Shown: positions 7,272 to 17,401 of the stretch, one piece after another | Numbering within the stretch: the first letter of the stretch is position 1 | Layout of the letters: each line of letters begins with the position of its first letter | NCBI RefSeq assembly: GCF_004122115.1 | Contig: NZ_SBKP01000020.1 | Span: 1 to 41,629 of the forward strand | Source: Sphingobium fluviale | GTDB taxonomy: Bacteria > Pseudomonadota > Alphaproteobacteria > Sphingomonadales > Sphingomonadaceae | Reading direction: 5' to 3' | DNA: 41,629 bases | Made by a program: the position numbers and the translations under genes | Notes under the pieces: generated by a model | Database searches by the model: none | The model's input: only the letters and a program-made list of their open reading frames with translations | What the model was told of the DNA's origin: nothing

Positions 7272-8594
7272 TTGGCGGGCAAAACGCTGTCTATGAGCAC
7301 GCACTCCGACATTGACGCCGCACAGTCTCCTTCACGCGCGTCACAGACGGAGGAGGGTGTCGTGATCGAGCTGGCGGGTGCTGCGCAGCTGCCGGTGCGG
7401 GGGAAGGGTAGGGCAAAGCCCGTCAGCGTCGATCGTCTGGCTGCGATGGTATCCGAGGTGCTCCCGGAGAATTTTGGCGGGGTCAGTCTGATCGGTTTTG
7501 AAACCGCATGGGAAGCTATGGCCGCAGAAACCCGCCGCGCGCTCACCGATGATCTGAGCTGCTACATAACTTGGTGCCGGGAAGAGAAGCGGCAGGCTCT
7601 TCCGGCTGAACCCGAAGATCTGGTGCGCTATCTGCGCTGGCTCGAGCAGGGCAGGGGGTACAAGCCAGCAACACTTACCCGCCGCATCGCCAGCATAGCG
7701 CGTATTCATCGGATGTTGGCACTGTGCTCGCGCGAAAGCCTGCCCACGCGCGCAGCAATGGTCGCCGACGCTTTGAAAGCCGCGCGTCGGCGCAAAGGCG
7801 CGCAGCAACGGCAAGCAGTAGGGATAAGGCTCGGAACAGCGATGAACCCGCAGGACGAGGTTCGAGGCGTGACGCTGGCGATGCTGTTCTCGGTGTGTGG
7901 GTCTGATCTGCAGGGCCTGCGCGACGGCGCACTTATCGCCGTTGCTTTTGAAACCGGCCTGCGCGTCAGCGAGCTGGCCGCAATCCAGATCCATGATCTT
8001 GATCCGCAATCCGATGGGCGCGGCATACTCGCCATAGGTAAGACCAAGACCGACCAGGAAGGGGAGGGGCGCTATGCCTGGTTGTCGATCGATACAATGC
8101 GCCGGATCGGCAGGTGGCTCGAGGCGTCGCAGTTTAATGGAGGGCCATTGTTCCGCCGTGTGGGCGTGGACCGGCGCCAAGGACGGCCTGCACGGGCACC
8201 ACAGGAGTATTTTAGCATTCCGGGCCATACGCGCTATTGGCGCGAACGGTTGCAGGGCAGCCCCGCCGAGCCGCCCCGGACTCGCTATGCGATCGGCGAC
8301 GGGCCGCTAACCCGACAAGGTATAAACGCGATCTACAAGCGTCTCGCGCGCGCCGCCATCGATGCCGAGTTGGTCGAAGAGGAGCCGGGCAGGGAAGGGG
8401 ACCTGCTCCGCACAATCAGCACGCATTCGATGCGGGTCGGGCTCACGCAGGATTTGTTTGCGAGCGGCGAGGATGGTGCAGGGGTCTGTCAGGCGATTGG
8501 TTGGAAGTCGGTATCGACGGCGCTGCGCTATGTCCGCAAACAATCAGTCAAGGGTGGCGCCGTATCGCGGGTGTTTGATGAGTTGAGAAAATGA
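7272..8594 (+). CDS. Tyrosine site-specific recombinase (phage integrase family)
   Basis: This 440-aa integrase has an N-terminal SAM-like core-binding domain (about 80-180) and a C-terminal catalytic domain. Visible catalytic residues are R231 in ETGLRVSEL, a Lys in the GKTKTDQ beta-hairpin, H385 and R388 in HSMRVG, W411 and the nucleophile Y420 in ALRYVRK, so it should be active. The start is a TTG at 7272 or the ATG at 7293; neither has a clear ribosome binding site. It could resolve plasmid multimers or integrate and excise an element. The inverted repeat at 7222-7246 is a candidate site. Other genes of an integrative element (excisionase, relaxase) are not visible. Confidence 0.88.
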   Translation: MAGKTLSMSTHSDIDAAQSPSRASQTEEGVVIELAGAAQLPVRGKGRAKPVSVDRLAAMVSEVLPENFGGVSLIGFETAWEAMAAETRRALTDDLSCYITWCREEKRQALPAEPEDLVRYLRWLEQGRGYKPATLTRRIASIARIHRMLALCSRESLPTRAAMVADALKAARRRKGAQQRQAVGIRLGTAMNPQDEVRGVTLAMLFSVCGSDLQGLRDGALIAVAFETGLRVSELAAIQIHDLDPQSDGRGILAIGKTKTDQEGEGRYAWLSIDTMRRIGRWLEASQFNGGPLFRRVGVDRRQGRPARAPQEYFSIPGHTRYWRERLQGSPAEPPRTRYAIGDGPLTRQGINAIYKRLARAAIDAELVEEEPGREGDLLRTISTHSMRVGLTQDLFASGEDGAGVCQAIGWKSVSTALRYVRKQSVKGGAVSRVFDELRK

Positions 8595-8768
8595 CGAATG
8601 ATTGTGGGCGTGTAGATACCCAGAACGACCCGCGCGCTGTCGCGAAGGCGTGGTTGACCGTTTTGTGCGGTTAGCAACGACCGACAAGGCCATCACCCAA
8701 GTTCACCAGTTCCCCACACCCCCGCGAACTGAAACGAGGCGCACTGCGGATTTTGGCGCTTGAGCGCT

Positions 8769-9125
8769 TCATCGTTTCCGGATTGACGTCACTTCGCCGG
8801 CATTGCCGGTCACCGTGAGGTCGAAATCGACCTTGTCGCCAACAGCAATGCCCGCGAACAGTTCCGGCTTGGCCGTAAAGCCCATCGTCATGGCGGGCCA
8901 TTTGACGGCCGGTATCGGCTCATGGGCGAGGGTTATTTTGCTAGATGCAGGATCGATCGCAGTGACAGTCCCAGTGCCTTTGGCCATTTTTGCCTCAGCG
9001 GGCATCGCCACATCTCCCATCGCATCCGGCGAGGCCACCTCTTTGGGCGCGTGCGGCTGCTTGCCGCAACCAGACAGCAGGATTGGCGCGGCCATCAGGG
9101 CGGCAATTGTCAGTCGTTTCTTCAC
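8769..9125 (-). CDS. cusF: CusF-like periplasmic Cu(I)/Ag(I)-binding lipoprotein
   Basis: This 118-aa protein has a lipoprotein signal (ILLSGCG, Cys20). The C-terminal half is a CusF OB-fold: GTGTVTAID..., then [10 protein letters not shown], which holds the family's Trp and Met ligands, and GDKVDFDLT. An upstream His is in ITLAHEPIP. CusF-type proteins pass Cu(I)/Ag(I) to the CusCBA pump. E. coli CusF is soluble; this one appears to be anchored by a lipid. It overlaps the end of cusA by 4 bp and is the last gene of the cusCBAF operon. Confidence 0.87.
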   Translation of the reverse strand: MKKRLTIAALMAAPILLSGCGKQPHAPKEVASPDAMGDVAMPAEAKMAKGTGTVTAIDPASSKITLAHEPIPAVKWPAMTMGFTAKPELFAGIAVGDKVDFDLTVTGNAGEVTSIRKR

Positions 9126-12100
9126 TTTGCTTCTCCTTGGTGTTGAACTTGCGTTTTCTGTCGCCGCATCAGCAGATATGCGGCAGGAATGATCAGCATT
9201 GAGAGCAGGGGCGCGGTCAACATCCCGCCGATCATGGGGGCAGCAATCCGGCTCATCACTTCGGAGCCGGTGCCGGTACCGATCAAGATCGGGAACAGAC
9301 CGGCGAGGATCACCGCCACTGTCATCGCTTTGGGCCGCACGCGCAGCAGCGCGCCTTCGCGGACCGCCGCTTCGACGTCTTCCGGTCTGTGTTCGGCCAG
9401 CGCATGTTTGAGGTAGATCAGCATCACCACACCGAACTCGGCGGCAACGCCGGCAAGTGCGATAAAGCCGACGCCTGTTGCGACTGACTGGTTGTAGCCG
9501 AGCAGGTAGAGCAGCCAGACGCCGCCGGTCAACGCGAACGGCAATGTCGCCATGATGAGTGCGGCTTCATCCCAGCGGCGAAAGGTCGCATAGAGCAGGA
9601 CGAAGATGATGAGCAGGGTCGCGGGCACAACGATCTTCAACCGCTGCGTTGCGCGTTCGAGAAACTCGAACTGGCCTGTATAGGCGATGCTGATGCCTGG
9701 CGGCAGTTTGACTTTCTCGGCAACCACCCTTTGAAGATCGCCAACGATCTCGGTTAGGGCTCGACCCCTGCCATCGATATAGACCCACGTGGCAGGCCGA
9801 CCATTCTCGCTCCGAAGCATAGGTGGGCCATTGGTGATGCGGACATCCGCCACCGTTCCAAGCGTAATTTGCGCGCGTGAGGGTGTCAGAACGGGAAGAT
9901 TGACAAGTTCGTCCAGACTGTCGCGGATTTCACGGGGGTAACGGACATTGATCGGATAGCGCGCCAGTCCTTCGACCGTCTGGCCGACGACTTCGCCGCC
10001 AATCGCGCCCGACACGATGGTCTGCACATCAGCTATATTCATACCGTAACGTGCGGCGGCGGCGCGGTTGATGCTGACATCGATATAGCGCCCGCCGGTC
10101 AGCCGTTCGGCCAATGCCGAGCTGATTCCGGGTACCGTCCTTGCCACACCCTCGATCTCTGCGGCAACGTGATCGATTTCATCGAGGTTTGCGCCTGACA
10201 CCTTGATCCCGATCGGGCTTTTGATCCCTGTCGCGAGCATATCGATCCGGTTGCGGATCGGCGGTATCCAAAAATTGGCTAGGCCTGGGACTCTGACCGT
10301 GCGGTCGAGTTCGTCGATCAGCTTGTCTTGCGTCATGCCCGGGCGCCATTCGCCTTTTGGTTTGAAGCGGATGGTGGTCTCGAACATTTCGAGCGGCGCA
10401 GGGTCAGTCGCAGTATCGGCACGGCCGGCTTTGCCGAACACGCTTTCCACCTCCGGCACGGTCTTGATGAGCCGGTCGGTTTGCTGGAGCAGCATCGACG
10501 CCTTGGCGGTCGATATTCCTGGCAGCGCCGAAGGCATGTAGAGCAGATCGCCCTCGTTCATCTGCGGCATAAACTCGCCGCCGGTCTGGCTGATCGGCCA
10601 TAGGCTCGATGCGAAGACGAGGCCGGCGATAAGCAAAGCCTGCTTTGGCTTGGCCAGCACCCAATCGAGTGCGGGTCTGTAGATATGGGTGAGGAACCGG
10701 TTGATTGGGTTTGCCTCTTCGGCGGGAATCCGTCCCCGGATCAGCCACCCCATCAGCACCGGTACCAAGGTAATCGAGAGCAATGCAGCCGCTGCCATCG
10801 CATAGGTCTTGGTGAAGGCGAGCGGGGCGAACAGTCGCCCCTCCTGACCTTGCAGCGAGAAAATCGGGATGAACGAGAAGGTTATGATCAGCAAACTCAG
10901 GAACAGTGCCGGACCAACCTCGGCGGCGGCATCGGTGATGACCCGCCAGCGTTCAGTGCCTTTAAGCTCCTTCTCGGGGTTGTCATGCGCCCAGCGTTCG
11001 AGATGTTTATGGGCATTTTCGATCATCACCACCGCCGCATCGACCATCGCACCGATGGCGATCGCGATGCCGCCGAGCGAGAGGATATTGGCGTTGAGTC
11101 CCTGCAGCCGCATGACGATGAAGGCGATCAAGATGCCAAGCGGCAGCGTCAGGATTGCAACGAGCGCAGAGCGCGCGTGCCACAGGAACAGCACGCAAAC
11201 GAGAGCGACAATCGCAAATTCTTCGAGAAGTTTGGAGGTGAGGTTCTCGACCGCGCGATCTATCAGGCCCGAACGGTCATAGACTGTCACAATCTCGACG
11301 CCTTTGGGCAGACCGGCTTTCAATTCGGTCAATTTTTCGCGGACGCCGTCGATGACTTCGCGGGCATTTTTGCCTTGGCGCATGACGATGACGCCGCCTG
11401 CCACTTCGCCTTCGCCGTTGAGTTCGGCAATCCCGCGCCGCATGTCGGGGCCGATTTGCACCGTGGCAACATCTCCGACGGTGACAGGGATGCCGCCCGC
11501 TGCGCTGCGTAGCGGCACAGCACGAAAGTCATCGAGTGTTTTCAGATAGCCGGTGGCACGCACGACATATTCGGCTTCGGCCATCTCGACGACTGCACCG
11601 CCGGTTTCCTGATTGGCGCGTTTGAGGGCGTCGGATACTTCGCTTGCAGTCACGCCGTAGGAGGCCAGTTTCTGGGGATCGACTATCACCTGATATTGTT
11701 TGACCATCCCGCCGATGCTGGCGACCTCGGCGACGCCAGGGACGGACTTGAGTTCGAAACGCAGAAACCAGTCCTGTATGCTGCGGAGTTGCGCCAGATC
11801 ATGCCGGCCCGTTTTGTCCACCAGCGCATATTCGTAAATCCAGCCCACGCCGGTGGCGTCGGGACCAAGCGAGGCGGTCGCTCCTTCCGGCAATCGCCCC
11901 TGCACTTGGCTGAGATATTCCAGTACCCGGCTGCGTGCCCAATATAAGTCCGTGCCGTCCTCAAACAGCACATAGACAAAGCTGTCGCCGACGAAGGAAT
12001 AGCCGCGAACGACACGCGCACCGGGAACCGAAAGCATAGTGGTCGTCAGCGGATAGGTGACCTGGTTCTCGACAATCTGCGGCGCCTGGCCGGGATAGGT

Positions 12101-12253
12101 CGTGCGAATGATGACCTGCACATCGGAGAGATCAGGCAGCGCATCGACCGGCGTTGTTCGCACCGCGCCGACCCCGATAACGGCCAGGACAAGGGCTGCG
12201 ATCACGACCAGCCCACGCGCCTTCACCGACCAGCGGATGATGGCCTCAATCAT
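9122..12253 (-). CDS. cusA: CusA-like heavy-metal RND efflux pump, inner-membrane subunit
   Basis: This 1,043-aa protein matches the HME-RND pumps in length and layout: 12 membrane segments in two halves, each with a large periplasmic loop. The TM4 motif [16 protein letters not shown] is the Cu/Ag (CusA/SilA) type rather than the Co/Zn/Cd (CzcA) type. The [12 protein letters not shown] and [10 protein letters not shown] segments near the N-terminus are family hallmarks, and periplasmic Met residues are present. It would export Cu(I)/Ag(I) by proton antiport together with CusB and CusC. It overlaps cusB and cusF by 4 bp each. Confidence 0.95.
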   Translation of the reverse strand: MIEAIIRWSVKARGLVVIAALVLAVIGVGAVRTTPVDALPDLSDVQVIIRTTYPGQAPQIVENQVTYPLTTTMLSVPGARVVRGYSFVGDSFVYVLFEDGTDLYWARSRVLEYLSQVQGRLPEGATASLGPDATGVGWIYEYALVDKTGRHDLAQLRSIQDWFLRFELKSVPGVAEVASIGGMVKQYQVIVDPQKLASYGVTASEVSDALKRANQETGGAVVEMAEAEYVVRATGYLKTLDDFRAVPLRSAAGGIPVTVGDVATVQIGPDMRRGIAELNGEGEVAGGVIVMRQGKNAREVIDGVREKLTELKAGLPKGVEIVTVYDRSGLIDRAVENLTSKLLEEFAIVALVCVLFLWHARSALVAILTLPLGILIAFIVMRLQGLNANILSLGGIAIAIGAMVDAAVVMIENAHKHLERWAHDNPEKELKGTERWRVITDAAAEVGPALFLSLLIITFSFIPIFSLQGQEGRLFAPLAFTKTYAMAAAALLSITLVPVLMGWLIRGRIPAEEANPINRFLTHIYRPALDWVLAKPKQALLIAGLVFASSLWPISQTGGEFMPQMNEGDLLYMPSALPGISTAKASMLLQQTDRLIKTVPEVESVFGKAGRADTATDPAPLEMFETTIRFKPKGEWRPGMTQDKLIDELDRTVRVPGLANFWIPPIRNRIDMLATGIKSPIGIKVSGANLDEIDHVAAEIEGVARTVPGISSALAERLTGGRYIDVSINRAAAARYGMNIADVQTIVSGAIGGEVVGQTVEGLARYPINVRYPREIRDSLDELVNLPVLTPSRAQITLGTVADVRITNGPPMLRSENGRPATWVYIDGRGRALTEIVGDLQRVVAEKVKLPPGISIAYTGQFEFLERATQRLKIVVPATLLIIFVLLYATFRRWDEAALIMATLPFALTGGVWLLYLLGYNQSVATGVGFIALAGVAAEFGVVMLIYLKHALAEHRPEDVEAAVREGALLRVRPKAMTVAVILAGLFPILIGTGTGSEVMSRIAAPMIGGMLTAPLLSMLIIPAAYLLMRRQKTQVQHQGEAK

Positions 12254-13488
12254 TTGGCACCGCCGAGCGGACGAACCATGATGCCGGTCAGGCTGGCTTC
12301 GGAATCGAGCAGGAATTGCCCCGATGCGACAACTTTCTCGCCGACCGCAAGCCCTTCCAATATCTCGGTCTGCCCACTGCCCTCCCAGCCGGTGCGTACT
12401 TCGGCGGGGTGATAGCGGCCATCGCCCTTTGCCAACATTACAATCGTCCGTGTGCCGGTGCGGATCACCGCTTCGCTGGGCACGAGCAGTGCTTGCCTTG
12501 CATCTCCGCCAAGCGCGACGCTTGCAAACATTCCGGGTCGAAGACGACCGCTGCGATTTGTAAGCTCGATACGGACGGTGAGTGTGCGGCTATCGGCTTG
12601 TGCGGTCGGCAGAATGGCGATGATCCGCCCGCCAAATGTTTCGCCTGGAAACGCGGTAAGCGTCGCGGTGGCATTTTGTCCGATGCTGACTGCGCCTGCC
12701 TGTGCTTCCGGCACCGCAGCGTTAAGCCAGACGGTACCGAGCCCAGTTACTTGGGCGAGCGTCTGGCCTTGGCCAAGCGTCACACCAACGCGTGCGTCCA
12801 GCGTCTGGATCACACCTGAAATCGGTGACGATATGGTCATAGTGCCATTGGTGCGCCCCGTTCGTTCGACGCTGGCGATCAACCCATCGGACATACCCAT
12901 TAGCCGCAACCTCTGACGCGCGGCGGCCGTCAGGTCGGGTCGTCCCAGTCGCTTGACGCTCAAAAACTCGGTTTGTGCACCGCCCCATTCGGGTAGTTGT
13001 ACATCTGCGATCGGTGCGCCCGCGCGCACCACATCGCCGGGCGCGCGCGCATAGACGCGTGTGACAAATCCACCCGCGCGCGACTGGACAATTGCAACAT
13101 CGCGCTGGTTGAAATCGACCGTGCCGGTGACATTGAGCGTGGCGGCCAGATTTCCCATTTGGGCTGCAACAATCCGGATCCCCAAATTCTGCATCACCGT
13201 AGGATCAATGCTGACCCCAGATACGGCGCCCGATGCTCCGGTGGCGTCATCCGCATATTTGGGTTCGAGTTGCATATCCATGAACGGAGATTTGCCGGGC
13301 TTGTCGAACTTCTGGTTCGGAAACATCGGATCATAATAATAGAGAACCTTGCGCCCCTCCGCGCTCGTTGAGGCTGTTGCGGGAACGTCTCCGCGCTGTC
13401 CCAGATAATATCCGCCGCCTCCTGCAACCAAAGTTGCAGCCAATATTCCGGCACGCCAACGTGCCGCACTTTGTGTCGCATCCGTCAT
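12250..13488 (-). CDS. cusB: CusB-like periplasmic adaptor (membrane fusion protein)
   Basis: This 412-aa membrane fusion protein of the CusB/HlyD family has an N-terminal signal/anchor (about 12-32). It also carries the heavy-metal-binding segment [25 protein letters not shown] (about 50-80), whose Met residues bind copper in related adaptors. Lipoyl/barrel-sandwich and beta-barrel regions follow ([41 protein letters not shown]). It links CusA to the outer-membrane CusC and feeds metal to the pump. It overlaps both neighbours by 4 bp (ATGA). Confidence 0.93.
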   Translation of the reverse strand: MTDATQSAARWRAGILAATLVAGGGGYYLGQRGDVPATASTSAEGRKVLYYYDPMFPNQKFDKPGKSPFMDMQLEPKYADDATGASGAVSGVSIDPTVMQNLGIRIVAAQMGNLAATLNVTGTVDFNQRDVAIVQSRAGGFVTRVYARAPGDVVRAGAPIADVQLPEWGGAQTEFLSVKRLGRPDLTAAARQRLRLMGMSDGLIASVERTGRTNGTMTISSPISGVIQTLDARVGVTLGQGQTLAQVTGLGTVWLNAAVPEAQAGAVSIGQNATATLTAFPGETFGGRIIAILPTAQADSRTLTVRIELTNRSGRLRPGMFASVALGGDARQALLVPSEAVIRTGTRTIVMLAKGDGRYHPAEVRTGWEGSGQTEILEGLAVGEKVVASGQFLLDSEASLTGIMVRPLGGAK

Positions 13489-14714
13489 GGCTGCTCTCCT
13501 GAATATGTCATGTTGATGCGCACCGCGTCGCGGGCGACTTCGGCCTCGCGGTCGAGCAAATCGACCTCGGCCTCGGCAACTCTGAGCGTGGCCAGCAAAG
13601 CCGTTCCCAAATCGACGGTGCCAGCGCCGTAGCTGTCAAAGTCAAGCTTTGCTCGCTTTCGGGCGAGCGGCACCAGATTGTCCCGTGCATTCTCCAGACG
13701 TGCTTGGCGTTCATTATATTCGGCCAAATCGCCTTCCAGCTCCGCAATCACTTCGCGTTCGCCAGCAAGTCTGTCGAAGCGAGCACGTTCAGCCTCGAGC
13801 GCGCGCGCTGCAATCCTGGGATCTTGGCGCTTGCGACCAAAGAGCGGCAGATCAATCGACACACCGACCGAAACAAGATCGCCGAAGCGCGGCTCGCGGC
13901 GACCATAAGAAGCGCTGACTTTCCAGTCGGGCGTCTTGTCGGCGCGGGCGAGCCGGGTTTCGGCGTCCATCGCTGCGGTCTGTGCATCTAGCGTGCGCAG
14001 ACTTGGCAGATCATTGACGCCTGCGAGTAGCGCGGCCCGATTGACTGTCAGCTCCGGCGGCGTGCCGAGAATCGAAGGATTGGGATCCCCTGTGTAGCGG
14101 GCGAGCCTCGCACGCGCTTTGGCAATCTGGGCTACCAAGGCGCTACGACGGTCAGCCACTTGCGCGCGCAATTGTTCAGGCTCGAAGGCTTGTGAAGGGC
14201 GCGCGCTCCCCGATGCCAGTCGTGCTGACACTGTCGCCTGTAGATCGGAAAGGCTTTCATCGAGCAGCTTCAGCTGCTCAAGTCTGCGCACGCTGTAATA
14301 GAGATCGATCCAGGCAAGCGCGGTTTCGAGCCGGACGTTGCGAGCTTCCACCGACACCTCAGCCTCGGCGAGACCGATCTCCGCGCTCGCCCGCTCAGCC
14401 CGCGCACGGCGTTTGGCGGGATTGATGAACTGCTGGCTGACACCAATTGTAGTCATCGTGAAATCGTCGCGGTTGAAGCGTCCCGCATCCGGTCCTGTTA
14501 CAGGAAAATCGCGGATCCCAATATCCAGCGTCGGATCGGGCAACCGGTCAGCCGCGATCGCGGCCGACTGTGCCGCTCTGACGCCTGCCTCACGCCCGTT
14601 CAGGCTGGGCGCTTCGTTTTGCGCGCGCTGGAGCGCGGCGTCGAACGTCAGCGGCTCGGCACGGAGCGCCGCTGGTAACAGCAGCAAGAGTCCTGCACCC
14701 AAAGATTTGTGCAT
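13485..14714 (-). CDS. cusC: CusC/CzcC-like TolC-family outer-membrane channel
   Basis: From ATG 14714 this is a 409-aa outer-membrane efflux protein. It has a signal peptide ending AALRA and two repeats of the TolC-family helical domain (LTFDAALQRAQNEAPSL.. and a second half after DLPSLRTLDAQTA). The start is set by AAGGGGG about 6 nt upstream and by the signal peptide; the frame also remains open upstream to 14873. It completes the tripartite pump with CusB and CusA and is the first of the tightly overlapping pump genes. Confidence 0.92.
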   Translation of the reverse strand: MHKSLGAGLLLLLPAALRAEPLTFDAALQRAQNEAPSLNGREAGVRAAQSAAIAADRLPDPTLDIGIRDFPVTGPDAGRFNRDDFTMTTIGVSQQFINPAKRRARAERASAEIGLAEAEVSVEARNVRLETALAWIDLYYSVRRLEQLKLLDESLSDLQATVSARLASGSARPSQAFEPEQLRAQVADRRSALVAQIAKARARLARYTGDPNPSILGTPPELTVNRAALLAGVNDLPSLRTLDAQTAAMDAETRLARADKTPDWKVSASYGRREPRFGDLVSVGVSIDLPLFGRKRQDPRIAARALEAERARFDRLAGEREVIAELEGDLAEYNERQARLENARDNLVPLARKRAKLDFDSYGAGTVDLGTALLATLRVAEAEVDLLDREAEVARDAVRINMTYSGEQP

Positions 14715-14791
14715 GAATATCCCCCTTAATCTTGAGTGGCGAACGGAGCCGCCCCGGCCTACGCCTGAAGCGCAGACCGGGACGAAATCCG

Positions 14792-15058
14792 TCAGCCTTT
14801 GGAGGAAGAAGCGCCCTTGCCGGGCGTCATCATGCAATCGGCAGGGGCGACCTTCATCATGTCGCAATCGCAATTGGCCATCTTGGCCTGGTCATCCTTA
14901 ACCCAGACGCGGACACGCGCAGGCAGGTTGGACTTGCTCGGTCCATGGGTCGGGCGCGACTTCCATTCCCAATGGCCCGGTCCGCGATCGTTTGCGGCTT
15001 GAACCGATACAGAAGCAAATGCCGCAAGCGTTGCGGCGATTGTCAGTAGAATTTTCAT
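14792..15058 (-). CDS. Small secreted protein of the cus operon, function unknown
   Basis: This 88-aa protein starts at ATG 15058 with an AAGGA ribosome binding site upstream. A clear signal peptide (MKILLTIAATLAAFASVSVQA) is followed by about 65 residues. These include Trp, His and Met, a CDCDMM cluster and a later Cys-Met-Met, and a Lys/Ser tail, so periplasmic metal binding is plausible. It lies 77 bp before cusC in the same direction and is probably co-transcribed. I do not recognise a named family. Confidence 0.72.
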   Translation of the reverse strand: MKILLTIAATLAAFASVSVQAANDRGPGHWEWKSRPTHGPSKSNLPARVRVWVKDDQAKMANCDCDMMKVAPADCMMTPGKGASSSKG

Positions 15059-15129
15059 GCTAAATATCCTTGATTGAACTAGTTCGAGACGCACTGCGGA
15101 CATGCTGGTCCGTCGTGCGCCGCTGGGGT

Positions 15130-15501
15130 TCAGCCAAGGCGGGAAGGTGGATGTGGTTCCGGACTGGTTTCACGCCCGACAAGTGGCGCGACTGGCATTT
15201 GTAGCGGCGTCGTTAGACACATTTCGGCCGGGTGGGTGCTCAGCAGCGGAGGAATTAGCGCAACCGGGACTGCACATCCCATTTTGGCGATACAGTCTGG
15301 CGTCATGCCCTCACATGGCTCGTCGGGCTGAGGATTTTGCTGTGCAGAGCCCATCATTTCGGCACAGTCCGCACTCATCTGCAATGACGTACTAAACTGT
15401 TCGGTCATTGTAGAAGGCATCGCCCGCGCAAACGCGGCTTCCTGGGCCAAAAGGCCCATCATCGCTCCTACGAGCATCAGCATGGAAAGCCACCGCTTCA
15501 T
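15130..15501 (-). CDS. Small exported Cys/Met-containing protein, function unknown
   Basis: This 123-aa protein has an N-terminal signal peptide (MKRWLSMLMLVGAMMGLLAQEAAFA). The mature part has repeated Met and Cys pairs (SADCAEMMG, CEGMTPDCIAKMGC) and a Pro-rich tail. It resembles the short, poorly conserved periplasmic proteins that open copper operons, and has a similar layout to the gene at 31123-31482. It is the first gene of the cus operon. A weak sigma70-like match (TTGACT about 15535, -10 near 15510) lies upstream but is not convincing. Confidence 0.65.
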   Translation of the reverse strand: MKRWLSMLMLVGAMMGLLAQEAAFARAMPSTMTEQFSTSLQMSADCAEMMGSAQQNPQPDEPCEGMTPDCIAKMGCAVPVALIPPLLSTHPAEMCLTTPLQMPVAPLVGRETSPEPHPPSRLG

Positions 15502-15574
15502 AGCATTTCACTAGGCTCCAGAAACCCATTAGTCAATTCGTTTGCAGGGCGTGAGAGGTTACAGCAACAATCTC

Positions 15575-16051
15575 TCAGCGCTTCCGCTTTTTCGTGCGTG
15601 CAAACCCGCCACTCCGCGCCGCCGGTAAACGCGAAGCCGAGATTTTCAGGCCGTTGTCGCCGTCATGAAGATAGCCTTCCAATTGTCGCGACAGCCAGGA
15701 GCGTGCAATTCTTGCAAGCAGTCCTGTCGCGACTACGCGTCGGGTCACACGCTTTCCTGTGCCGCTTTCGAGCAGGGTAATTGTTTCTTCGATTTCGAGC
15801 AGCAAGGGGATGCGGATACGCTATCCTATCGCATGGGGCAGGTCATATAAGACCAGGCGAGCTGGTCCGCTGGCGCTAGGCCATGTTGTGAGGAGCTCCT
15901 TGAACATGATTCGCAGTTCGGCGTTCAATTCCGCGCTGCCCTTGAATGCAATCATTGGGTTCCATTCGGAAACCCCGTCCAACCGCGCGAGGATCGGCCA
16001 CAATATAACCGCCGACACGGGAAGGTCTTGGACGGTCTCTCTAACTAGCAT
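15575..16051 (-). pseudogene. SRPBCC-domain gene with an in-frame amber stop
   Basis: Translation from 16051 gives the start of an SRPBCC (START/Bet v1-like) lipid-binding domain (..VILWPILARLDGVSEWNPMI..). It then meets a TAG at 15821-15823 after 76 codons. The same frame continues for 82 more codons (..EEFs-like beta strand, ..GLLARIARSWLSRQLEGYLHD..), which matches the C-terminal part of the fold. A single nonsense codon therefore splits an otherwise intact gene of about 158 codons. Sequencing error, a true pseudogene or read-through cannot be told apart here. Confidence 0.6.
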
Positions 16052-16090
16052 GGAGCGCGATCACTTCGGCAACCGGAGCGCATGAACAGC

Positions 16091-17401
16091 TTATTTGTCA
16101 TCATTCTGGCCATCGAGCGTTGAAAGGGGACGGGAGATTGCCCGGATTGCTTTCATACCGCTGCCAAAGCGTGCAATTTGTTCGCGGTGGGAGGCAAGCT
16201 CCGCATAGGGAAGATAGGCTATTTTGAGATCCGCGATGCGGCTGAATGCCGGTCGCGCAAGCTGTGCCCGCACATCTTTTTCGCGGGCATCCGGGGCAAC
16301 CAGAAAGAGCTCGGCGACATTCTCGATATCGCCGCCACTCAGCGCCAGGTCGAGCATCCGGACGATACCCGAATAGATGGAAGTCGAATGCTCAACTTCG
16401 AACGCCGCTACGACGCGCGGCGAATCTGGCGCTATCCATAAAACGTCGATGAGGCGCACGGCATCTGCACCCGGCGCAATTGCGATTTCCGGCGGAAGAT
16501 GCTCGAGACAATTTTTTCCCAGCGGAATGCCGTCATGGATCCGTCCTCGGTCGTTCGCGGCAATCCATATGCGATAGCCAAGCGCATGCCCAAGGTCGCG
16601 CAACCATGCCTGTACTTCGCTATGGGTGCGGTCATCATCGTTCCGCGCCAATTGCGCCTTGCCGAGCTGGTGCGCTTCGGCGCGGACCGCATCGAGGCGG
16701 TTGATCCAGTCGTCTGAGCTTTCGTCCGATGGTGAGGGGGAGGGGTAACGTCCTGAACCAATGTCGAATAAAAGCCCGCCAATAGCACCTAGATCATTGG
16801 AGAGAAGGTCGCGATATTCGTCGTTCAGGTCGAGGATGCCGCTGCGCATGGCGAGAAACTGTTCCCAGCTCCCAAGCTTGACCTTCGACGAAGTAAGAGC
16901 GTTGTAGCCGTTGACGATGGCCGTGTTGAACGGCGGGATCAACGTCGGATGAAGAAAATAGAGCAAATTGGCGACTGCTGGCCCCAGACCTTTGATCTTG
17001 AGGCTGTCGATCGCCCGGATATGGGCAATAACGTCTTCGGCCGTATCACAGCAGACACAATTGTGGAGCAGGCGCCCGAAGGCGCGCTGGTTAACGGGAT
17101 GCTCGTAAATGTCGGGAATACGGAGCTTGGGCTTCCAGAGGAAAGCATGGTCGGCGCCTTTGAAGATCTGACGCTGCTCGGCGATCGAATGCACGACCGT
17201 CTCAAGCGATGACCCGCGATAGGCAACGCCAAATGACCCGGCCTCGATTTCGGCCACAACTTGCTGGATGCCTCGGCGGATCGAACGGAAATTCTTGATA
17301 CGTTCGTCCCAGAGGAACCAGCTTTGGTAGGTGGCGCCTGGATCATCGCGCCAGCGCTCGATCATCTGGCGGATGAGCGAGGATCGATCGACCATCTGCA
17401 T
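16091..17401 (-). CDS. Putative PD-(D/E)XK endonuclease with helix-hairpin-helix-like domain
   Basis: This 436-aa protein resembles proteins annotated as solitary type II restriction endonucleases. The N-terminal half (about 30-210) contains an HhH-like stretch (SLKIKGLGPAVANLLYFLHP) as in DNA glycosylases. The C-terminal half begins HSEVQAWLRDLGHALGY and has LIDVLWI..VVAAFEVEHSTSIYSG, a D...E-x-E core in which the usual lysine of PD-(D/E)XK is replaced. No DNA methyltransferase lies nearby. Its ATG overlaps the stop of the NTF2-like gene (TGATG), so it is translationally coupled to the copper ATPase operon. Function is uncertain, but nuclease is the best guess. Confidence 0.6.
   Translation of the reverse strand: MQMVDRSSLIRQMIERWRDDPGATYQSWFLWDERIKNFRSIRRGIQQVVAEIEAGSFGVAYRGSSLETVVHSIAEQRQIFKGADHAFLWKPKLRIPDIYEHPVNQRAFGRLLHNCVCCDTAEDVIAHIRAIDSLKIKGLGPAVANLLYFLHPTLIPPFNTAIVNGYNALTSSKVKLGSWEQFLAMRSGILDLNDEYRDLLSNDLGAIGGLLFDIGSGRYPSPSPSDESSDDWINRLDAVRAEAHQLGKAQLARNDDDRTHSEVQAWLRDLGHALGYRIWIAANDRGRIHDGIPLGKNCLEHLPPEIAIAPGADAVRLIDVLWIAPDSPRVVAAFEVEHSTSIYSGIVRMLDLALSGGDIENVAELFLVAPDAREKDVRAQLARPAFSRIADLKIAYLPYAELASHREQIARFGSGMKAIRAISRPLSTLDGQNDDK

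Noticed and set aside
10685..11512. A long plus-strand reading frame of 275 codons
   Set aside because: It is the opposite strand of cusA, has an odd His/Asp/Gln-rich composition, and belongs to no family. It is a by-product of high-GC coding DNA.
15505..15540. Possible MerR-type promoter before the cus operon (TTGACT ... TAGTGA)
   Set aside because: The spacer is 17 bp unless a poor -10 is chosen, and no dyad is present, so it is at best a weak sigma70-like promoter.
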